DNA of 64,000 nt from Amorphochlora amoebiformis (lineage: Eukaryota > Cercozoa > Chlorarachniophyceae): assembly GCA_054601695.1 (NCBI GenBank), contig BAAHQB010000013.1, positions 248,001 through 312,000 on the forward strand. Direction: 5' to 3'. The translations under genes and the position numbers were made by a program. The notes below the pieces were generated by a model that saw nothing but the letters and a program-made list of their open reading frames with translations, did not search any database and was not told the DNA's origin. This document shows, in pieces, positions 1 through 64,000 of the stretch. The first letter of the stretch is position 1, and every line of letters starts with the position of its first letter.

Positions 1-64
1 TCTATACATTCATATAATATTTGTAGATATGTATAGGGATATATATGTATAAATATAACTTATC

Positions 65-102
<38 letters not shown>

Positions 103-126
103 CAAATATATAATATATAATATTTG

Positions 127-171
<45 letters not shown>

Positions 172-213
172 CAAATTTATCATATATGATATTTGAATAT
201 TATATTTTTTATA

Positions 214-285
<72 letters not shown>

Positions 286-316
286 CTGTGTGTATATACA
301 TGTTTATACCCCTAAG

Positions 317-4412
<4,096 letters not shown>

Positions 4413-4935
4413 AATAATTCGTAAATTCAGACAGCGTGTTGGCTGTTGTAATGAGTATGATAGATAGATCTAGTAAATACATACCCGGCATGTCTAAATA
4501 ATTAATGTTAGTATTGGGTATCCATCAAAATCTATCATAATGACTAGATCTAGACTTGCTCGGCCAATTAGAGCAACTCCGAAAAGATATCGATGTGTCT
4601 TTAAATAATCTATTTCTGTGTCATTAAACACGCACTCAACACACTAGTTTATGTTTTCATGTCGTAATGATTGAATACATTAAGTAATTGCATCTAGCGC
4701 ATATACCGTATGACACTAGTGATATTTTCTTGTATATACTAGGATAGTCAAGCTATGACATCTATTACTACGTACTAGGACAAAATTGTATAATTAACTT
4801 CATGAATACCGTTTAAATTTAGTTGTTGAGTTCTCCCAAGATTCTAGGCCACTTAAATTAATTCTGAGACATCATCCCTAGCGCAGGCCCCGAAATTTAA
4901 ATCTCATCAATACGGTCTCAGATGGTCACCGGTGA
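4413..4935. other. Convergent intergenic spacer
   Basis: Unique AT-rich sequence without (TA)n arrays lies between the stops of two converging genes. I see no ORF or RNA gene. It must hold both 3' UTRs and polyadenylation sites, but I could not assign a signal confidently. Confidence 0.7.
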
Positions 4936-32807
<27,872 letters not shown>

Positions 32808-33163
32808 CTTGCGACGTGAGGCCGGCAGTTCCTGGCTGGGGGTGACGTGGCAAGTCCTAGTGGGAAGAGAGCAAATATTATTGCACAGCGCTCATATTTC
32901 GCCGGAATTCTGCATTTCAACTTTCAATAAATGCTGGGGGACAATATGGAATATATTATGGCGCTAATTACTTGTTGCACGCCTCAGAAAGGGCGGTGGA
33001 CTGGGCTCCTGGCTTCGATCACCCACAAGAAAGAAAGCGCGAAAGTATTGAAAAAAAATTCGGAGATTTTTAGATAATGGTTTGAGATATGTGACTTATC
33101 AAACTCATCGGATATCACCAGCGCAAATGATGGCGTCCGCGAGAGCCTCATTACGTCACATAC
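32808..33163. promoter_or_regulatory. Shared divergent promoter region, TMF1-like and ankyrin/zinc-finger genes
   Basis: The 356 bases between two divergent start codons contain no (TA)n array, unlike the introns on both sides. I see no convincing TATA box or named motif. Both 5' UTRs must lie here unless there are upstream non-coding exons. Confidence 0.5.
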
Positions 33164-34693
33164 ATGGATAAACGCCTGTTCAGCGCAACTCTTCAGGGTA
33201 ACAAGGAGAATGTTCGGAGCCTTTTGGAGATGAAATGCCCCGCGAATGCGGTGAAGAAGGTACTTGCACGTGTTTATTTGTCCGGACAAAATTTGAAGTT
33301 TTTCGGTAGGGTTGGACGCCCCTCATGCACGCCTCCAAACTCGGTCATCTAGAGGTTGCGCGTTCGCTAATCGATCACAAAGCCGACCTTGAGATAGCTA
33401 ACAAGGTTTGCAGTCAACGTGAAAACTTGAACAGTCCTAATTCGTCAAATTCGCAGAAGCAGGGATGGACGGCGTTGATGTTCGCAGTTCGATACGGAAG
33501 GACAAAGATTATGAATCTTCTTCTCAACTGTGGCGCGAATATATCGAGAGTGAACAAGGTTCGAAACTTTTCGTTGTTTTGCCCGGTGTGCTTGAACATA
33601 CTGACTTCTGCCCTGTTGTTCGCAGGATGGTTTCTCGGCACTCTGCGTCGGAGCATACTATGGACAAGTTGAAGCCGTGCGACAACTTATAAAGGCCAAA
33701 GCAGACCTGAATTATCGACAGAAAGGCCGTCAGTGGACAGCGCTGATGTGCGCAGCACGATTCGGCTTCAAGGACGTTGTCAAACAGGTGAGAATGCATT
33801 CGAATACTTGAAGCCCATTACTCATTTTTGTTATAATCTCAGCTCGTAGATGCGGGAGCAGACACGGAGATCACTGATATAGACCAGTTCTCTCCGCTTT
33901 CGGTGGCGACATACTTCGGGAAGTTGAATGTAGTCCGTATCTTGATGAGAGCCCGAGCAGATCTTGAGCGAAAGAACAAGGATGGTGACACACCTTTATT
34001 TATCGCTACGAGGAAGGGTTTTTTCGACATTCTCGGGATCCTGATCGACAATGGTGCCAAGGTCAACATTCGCAACAACCACGGCCAGAATCTCCGCTGG
34101 ATCTGTAAGGACTGGAAGAGGCTGAGGAGTATTCTCAAAAAGCCAAAACCGGCCGGGGCTACGCACCAGGGTTCACTGGTGCGTTCGCGGAAGCGATCAC
34201 GTGCATCGGCTATCGGCAACTCGGAGGGCAGAGGTCGGCCGGCCAAGAAGTCTCACAAGAAGAAATTTAAACACGAGGAGCTGCAAGATACCAAAACTGA
34301 AGGGTCTTCCGCGACTTGGATCTGTGCCCAATGCACGCTGGAAAACAAGTCAGAATCCGTCTTCTGCGAGATCTGTGGATTCAAGAAGCGCCGTAAAGCC
34401 GTTACAAAGACTGTATCAAGCAAGCACATCGGAATTCTGGACAAGACCTCAAAATCAAGGGCTGAGATCACGGGTGGAAAGATACATCCCAACCCAGCCC
34501 CAGCCCCAGCCTACCCCAGGGGCAGTCCAAGAGTAAGCAAGAGAGAACAAGGAAGGGACTCTGTGCCCATCCTACAACAAGCTACGATTCTTGCTTCCAA
34601 GGAGTCGATGCTGCCAATGTACTTCATTACATATTATATACATATATGTAAATCGCATTTTTTTTGTATATTTACATATATAAATAACATATT

Positions 34694-34724
<31 letters not shown>

Positions 34725-34896
34725 GTGGAAATACATAATACATGAAGTGTAAATTTATATATATATATATATTATATATATATATATATATGTATATGTG
34801 TATATATGTATATACCATTGTAATACATATGATATATAGACATGTACGTATGTACGTGTATTATGTATGTATATTACATGTATTACATATACATTT

Positions 34897-34936
<40 letters not shown>

Positions 34937-34956
34937 ATATATATATATATATATAA

Positions 34957-34996
<40 letters not shown>

Positions 34997-35024
34997 GTAT
35001 ATTAATAATAATATATATATACAC

Positions 35025-35068
<44 letters not shown>

Positions 35069-35170
35069 ATATATGTATATATATATATACATATGTATGT
35101 ATATATATATATATATATAATATAAATATATATATATATGTATGTGTATATTTATAAATAATTTTATACA

Positions 35171-35203
<33 letters not shown>

Positions 35204-38023
35204 CATGTGTGTATGTATTCTTTATTATTTACACTATAAAATAATATGTGTTCATATAAAATACTCATATTGAAAGTATAATATATACCTGTCAGGAAGA
35301 TAATCCCCAAGGATACGAAAGAACAAGCGAAGTCTGTACGCATTCCGTGTACCAAGCCAAAGCACATTGGAATTCCAGACCGACCCTTAAGGACAAAGGC
35401 TGACATGGTGGGAGCGGGGACTGCGGGGACAGCTGAAAACCCATCGTCCGTCACAAGTGTTCCTAAGGTTCAGAGAAAGCAGGAAAAGGCTGTGATAAGG
35501 GAGATGAATACGACAAAGAATATCTTGTCAGCCAAGACCACTGCTATCAAGCTTTCTAGGCAAATTGGGGTTCCAGAAAAGCTCCCAAGGAAGAATCCTG
35601 ATATGACGGAGGCTGCATCAAGCATACAGAACATCAAGAATGGAGTGAAGGTCGAGAATGCAATTGAAGGTGTCAAAGCTCCTGGGAAAATTAGGCACTT
35701 CGAATCTTCTGACGTCAAAGCCTCCGATGTCCAAGAAGCTCCTCCTCCAGCTGGATCTCCACCTACACCTCCACCAGCTACTCCTGACACCACTGACGCT
35801 AAACCCAATGCTGCTACTACAGCTGCTCCTAAAGCCACTGTACTTACAGCTACCACCCCTAAGGCGACTGTACTTAGTGCTACCCCTGAAGCTACTGCCC
35901 CTGGAGCTACTGCCCCTGAAGCTACTGCCCCTGAAGCTACTGCCATTCGTACAGCGCCTAATGCTCCTGCAGCTCCTACTGCAATTGCTGCTGCTCCTAC
36001 CGCTTCTGCTCCCACCGTTACCCCCGCTATTCCTGCTCCTGCTGCTCCTGCCGCTCCTGCTCTCACTCCAGCTCGCGCGTCATCTACGGCTCCTCCTCGG
36101 ACTGCCAATGTTTCTGCAGCTGCACCAACGGTTGGCAGAAGTGGTGCAGCACTTGCAATTGGCAGAAGCAACGTAAAATCCAAGACTATCCATTCTGCGA
36201 AGGATTCCTTTCTTAGGAGAGATCTCTTAGATACAAGGAAAGTTGCTTCTCCTGCTCTCAACAATCCTTCCCCAACAGTCAAGAGAAACCCTTCCCCTCC
36301 TGCTCTCAACAATCCTTCCCCAACAGTCAAGAGAAACCCTTCCCCTCCAGCCAAGAAACACTTCTCTCCTGCTACAAGGGACCTCACGCCCCCTGTCAAG
36401 AAGGACCCGTCGCCCGGTGCCAGAAAGGATCGCCCACCTGCCAAGAGGGACGCCAAGAAGGATCCCTCGGTCACCTCACACATCGCCAAGAAAGAGCCTG
36501 CACCTGTGGTAGAGAAGAAGTGCCCGACGAATGCTACGAAGATCAAGAAGCGTAAGCGTGACGAGAAATCCCAAGTTCACAAGCGTAGAGATAAACGCGG
36601 TTTGTCGCCAGGGCGTAAAAAGAGCAGGATTCTGAAAGACATGAAGCGCAAGACTCCTTCCCCTATTGACGTCAAGCAAACCCCAAGGCTCGAGAAAGAG
36701 CAGAGACACAAACATAAGAGCCTGGGAATGAGGAGTCCAGGGGAAATGAGAAATTCAGGGGAAATAATGAGTCCAGGAAGGATGAGGAGTCCGGGAAGGA
36801 TGAGGAGTCCGAGAAGGGGTGTAGGGATAAAGAGTCCCGGACTGAGGAACCCTGGAGTGAAAAACCACGGAATAAAGAGTCCAGGAAAGGGCCTCGGAAT
36901 AAAGAAATCTTTCTCGAAGCCTATCAAGCGCGAGAATGGATCCGCGTTCACACTTAGGAGGAAGCTCAACGCTCGGCCGCCACAAAACTCCAACCTTAAG
37001 AAGAAGATCAGCAGCTATATCAATGGGAAGCATAACGGCAACCAACATGTGAAGAATCTATCCAAGGATATCACGCGAATACAGAAACTCAAAAGAGGTG
37101 GGACGATTCGAGTATCCTCGGTAAGTACGGAATTCAAGAAGCCCACACGATCTTCGCCCTCCTCGGACAGCATAGACTTGAGCGATGAGGAGTCATCTGA
37201 TGATGACATCTCGCTATCAGCTTTGGTTCCCAAGATTCCCAAGATATTGAAGGTCAAGAAGAAGCTGGTGTCTGCGCCGCCACGGAGGACGCTGGACCCG
37301 AAGCCGGAGCCCGTTGAGGAGTCGAGTGAAGACGAGGTTGGAGATGATCACGAGAACCACGAGAATCACAATAACTCTCCAGAAACATGGAATTGCACAC
37401 AATGCACCCTCCTCAATTCCTCAGACAACGTGTCCTGCACTGTGTGTGGGTTCAAGAAGCCGAGGCGGGCCACCATGTCAAAGGTCGAGAAGTTCGTGCC
37501 CACGAATACTTCACGAGAAGTTGAGACCACACGGTCGTCCAGTGTGAAGGCTGGCGGTCGAGTCGACTCACCTGGATCGGACGCCGACGAGACTGACAGC
37601 TCGAAAGACGACGAAACCGAAGATGATACCGATATTGAACAGATCGACGGGGAGGAAGGCGAGTACAAGTTCAGATGCAAGGTTTGCATGAAGACCTTCA
37701 GGAGAATGCAGGACGTCCGGAGGCACAAGGTTTCACACTCGGACGAGCGTAAGTATCCCTGCAGCCGGTGCAACAAAAAATTTAAGCGAATTCAAGACCT
37801 CAACGTCCACATGGCATCACATTTGCAGGTCAAGAAGTATCCGTGTGAAATGTGTAACAAAAAGTTTAAGAGGAAGCAAGACCTGAAGCGCCACATGCTG
37901 TCTCATTCGGAGAAGAAGGAAATTGTATGCGTTCACTCTGGGTGCTCACGAAAGTTCAAGAGGAAGCAGGATATGAACAATCACGCGCAAGGGTGTCAAT
38001 TTCGAGGTACGAAGGAGATGTAA
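33164..38023 (+). CDS. Ankyrin-repeat / RanBP2 zinc finger / C2H2 zinc finger protein, six exons
   Basis: Exons: 33164-33259, 33310-33405, 33463-33558, 33626-33787, 33843-34618 and 35296-38023, about 1,317 residues. The first three are exactly 96 nt, one ankyrin unit each ([40 protein letters not shown]), and exons 4-5 add about four more, the last with [20 protein letters not shown] RanBP2-type finger follows at about residues 309-334 (WICAQC...CEICGF). A long Lys/Ser/Pro/Ala-rich region contains SPG and NPSPTVKR repeats. A second RanBP2 finger lies at about 1107-1132 (WNCTQC...CTVCGF), then an acidic stretch and four C2H2-type fingers to the end. The last finger ends HAQGC, so it is CCHC. 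It is probably a nuclear, nucleic-acid-binding protein with a protein-docking N-terminus. The exon 5 donor (CCAAT|GTACTT) and exon 3 acceptor (33457 or 33463) are inferred. Only the fifth intron carries (TA)n. Confidence 0.85.
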
Positions 38024-42579
<4,556 letters not shown>

Positions 42580-43764
42580 TCACGACTGGGACTTGTAACT
42601 GGTTTTCAACTCCTGCGAGCTGTTGGCACCACTTCTCGTCGATGGTCGCGTGTTTCCTCTGCTACGAGTCGTGCCTCGTTTTTGTCGCGCCTTAGCAGCT
42701 GCCTTTTTCTTGCGCTGCTCCTTTCGCTTCTGCACTATCTGGCGGTACAGGCTCTTCCGATAGTCCGAAATAGAGAAACGAGTGTTGTCATCGATTGAGA
42801 TCTTGATGGGAGAGCTCATAGTCATCTCCTCCTCCGGACTGCCGAACTGCTTAAGATACGGATGCTTGAGTGCCTCGGTAGAAGTCAGTCGCTTCTCAGG
42901 GTTGAACACCAGCAGCTTGGCGAGCAGGTCGAGAGCCTCGCTTGTAGCGTTCGGATACATTGACCTCAGGCTCTTCTTCTCCTTGATGTTGATATTCTCG
43001 AGCATGCTAGCAGTGTACCGCGAGCGAATGGCCGCCATGTCCTCTTTCGATGGGAAGCCCGTCACCGCCACCACCTTCTCGAGTTGGTTGATCGTCGAGT
43101 CACCCGGGAACATGGGCTTGCCCCCCAGGAGCTCGCCGAGGATACAGCCTATTGACCACATATCGACGGATTTGGTGTACTTGGTGGAGCCGAGAAGGAT
43201 TTCAGGGGCGCGATACCAACGTGTAGCTACGTAGTCGGTGAGAACGACATTGGAGTTGTCGAGGTTGAGGTTAGCGGAAGAGCGGGCTAGACCAAAGTCG
43301 ATCAGTTTGCAGTGGCAGTCCGAGTTAAGGAGGACGTTACTAGGCTTCATATCTCGGTGGATAAGCTCCCCCGAGTGGAGAAACTTCAGTGATTTGATAA
43401 TCTGGTAGAGGATGTATTTCTTGTGGACCTGTTCCAGTATGTTGGCCCGGATGACCGCGTGGAGGTTGATCTCCATATACTCAAACACGAGGTAGATATC
43501 ACGATCGTTGTCTGCCTTGAGCACGTTTAGCAAACGGATAATATTCGGATGGTGAGACATGTTAAGCTCCTGCAGGAACATGATCTCCCGGAAGGTACGC
43601 TGGGCGTCCGTCGAGTTTTGAAATGCGTCGAAGATCTTCTTCAGCGCAACGGTGCGTCTGGACTTACGGTCCGTCGCCTTCCACACGATCCCGTAGGCAC
43701 CCTTCCCCACTCGCTTCCCCACCTCATACTTGCGCAGAATGTGCTTGTCGATGTCCTCGCTCAT
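42580..43764 (-). CDS. MAPK15: ERK7/MAPK15-like protein kinase, single exon
   Basis: An uninterrupted frame of 394 residues. Kinase marks are GKGAYG at 20-25, catalytic Lys42 in VALKK, HRDMKPSN with Asp138, DFG at 156-158, and the MAPK insert region. The ERK7/8 (MAPK15) signature is strong: KKIFDAFQNSTDAQRTFREI and VFEYMEINLHAVIRANILE. The activation loop is T-D-Y (176-178) followed by VATRWYRAPEILLGS, where animal MAPK15 has T-E-Y. The catalytic domain ends near residue 310. The tail is short and basic (Lys/Arg/Ser-rich), shorter than in vertebrate MAPK15. Family members act at cilia and basal bodies and in autophagy; that is not shown here. The lack of introns contrasts with every neighbour. 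Confidence 0.95.
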   Translation of the reverse strand: MSEDIDKHILRKYEVGKRVGKGAYGIVWKATDRKSRRTVALKKIFDAFQNSTDAQRTFREIMFLQELNMSHHPNIIRLLNVLKADNDRDIYLVFEYMEINLHAVIRANILEQVHKKYILYQIIKSLKFLHSGELIHRDMKPSNVLLNSDCHCKLIDFGLARSSANLNLDNSNVVLTDYVATRWYRAPEILLGSTKYTKSVDMWSIGCILGELLGGKPMFPGDSTINQLEKVVAVTGFPSKEDMAAIRSRYTASMLENINIKEKKSLRSMYPNATSEALDLLAKLLVFNPEKRLTSTEALKHPYLKQFGSPEEEMTMSSPIKISIDDNTRFSISDYRKSLYRQIVQKRKEQRKKKAAAKARQKRGTTRSRGNTRPSTRSGANSSQELKTSYKSQS

Positions 43765-44241
43765 GGCGATTTAAATATATACTGACTGGAAGTCCGAAAC
43801 TAGCCCAAGTTTGTTACCCTAATCGAGGAAAAAAATATACAAAAACATCAGAATGTCGACGATGGCCCTGAGATTCCCTAAGCAATTATTCCGAGCCCCA
43901 GTTTCCTCCCTTCCACCGCAAAACCGTCCAGGGACAGGCGCTACATACCTTGGATGGCGCGGCTGGGTAGTCAGTTTCCGGTCTGCCGTTTCTGACATGC
44001 TAGTCATCGGGGAATCCCCGGGAGATTAATTGTAATTACAGGTCAACTTTCATTTAAACCTCTATTTGCGGATATAAGAGATATTAAAATATAATAGATA
44101 TCTTGATATTAAAGCCGAAATATCATGCTAACGACGAGCTCTTCCGATATTTTAATTCCATGTCGGAAATCTTGACTTAAAACTGCGGTCGAAAGGACTG
44201 TGGACCCCCGGGTCGTCCTTCGAGACCCAGCTGGCGAGACT
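43765..44241. promoter_or_regulatory. Divergent promoter region, MAPK15-like and TMEM131-like genes
   Basis: 477 bases of unique sequence between opposing start codons without (TA)n arrays. It has a short CGGGG-AAT-CCCCG inverted repeat at about 44008. The open frame on the minus strand at 43819-44007 is unsupported. No core promoter motif stands out. Confidence 0.45.
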
Positions 44242-63858
<19,617 letters not shown>

Positions 63859-64000
63859 GTATTTATTGTCTGTGTACATATATAGTATACTCTATATATA
63901 TATGTACACACACACACACATGTATATATATATATATATATAAATATATAAGATTTTACATCATATATATACTGAACACATAAAAACTAACCCTCCAGTC

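Noticed and set aside
35470-36546. 358-residue ORF antisense to the zinc-finger gene (and the 172-residue plus-frame ORF at 35658)
   Set aside because: They are shadows of the Ala/Thr/Pro-rich coding exon; the sense frame has zinc fingers and correct splice links.
43819-44007. 62-residue minus-strand ORF between MAPK15-like and TMEM131-like genes
   Set aside because: No family resemblance, and it lies in the divergent promoter or 5' UTR. It could be an upstream exon, but nothing supports it.

Overview
The window is nuclear DNA of a eukaryote, most likely a single-celled or algal lineage. The evidence is spliceosomal GT-AG introns, ankyrin, RanBP2-type and C2H2 domains, an ERK7/MAPK15 kinase, a TMF1 golgin and a TMEM131-type protein. 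Arrays of TTAGGG/CCCTAA suggest TTAGGG telomeres. I cannot name the species. Most of the window is (TA)n microsatellite inside introns. Almost every long ORF one could draw there is a translated repeat (YIYIYI, RERERE, SLSLSL) and not a gene.

I rebuilt gene models by hand, from the short non-repeat islands, using splice sites and reading phase. Left to right: (1) the last six exons of a plus-strand gene of unknown function, ending at 4412; (2) a complete minus-strand TMF1-like golgin, 39 exons of 27-352 nt spread over 27.9 kb (32807 to 4936), whose phases all join into 985 codons plus a stop; (3) a plus-strand ankyrin / RanBP2 zinc finger / C2H2 protein, six exons, 33164-38023; (4) gene-free sequence from 38024 to 42579; (5) an intronless minus-strand MAPK15/ERK7-like kinase, 43764-42580, with a TDY activation loop; (6) a plus-strand TMEM131-like gene starting at 44242 and running off the right edge, with 25 exons recognised and two short ones unresolved.

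Genes 1 and 2 converge, 2 and 3 diverge from a 356-bp gap, and 4 and 6 diverge from a 477-bp gap. TMF1 (Golgi tether) and TMEM131 (ER membrane, secretory cargo) both belong to the secretory pathway. I see no other functional link between neighbours.

The most unusual feature is how the introns are built. Donors are mostly GTATAT and acceptors TATATAG, so splice sites merge into the (TA)n arrays. Around many exons there are truncated copies of that same exon. Copies carrying the acceptor half lie upstream and copies carrying the donor half lie downstream. At TMF1 exon 29 there are five of each, arranged symmetrically about the intact exon, and the five upstream copies each look like an in-frame 30-nt cassette exon. 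Telomere-like arrays also abut exon boundaries, in one place as CCCTAA-array / exon / TTAGGG-array. These 'split-exon fans' are my candidate for an undescribed system.
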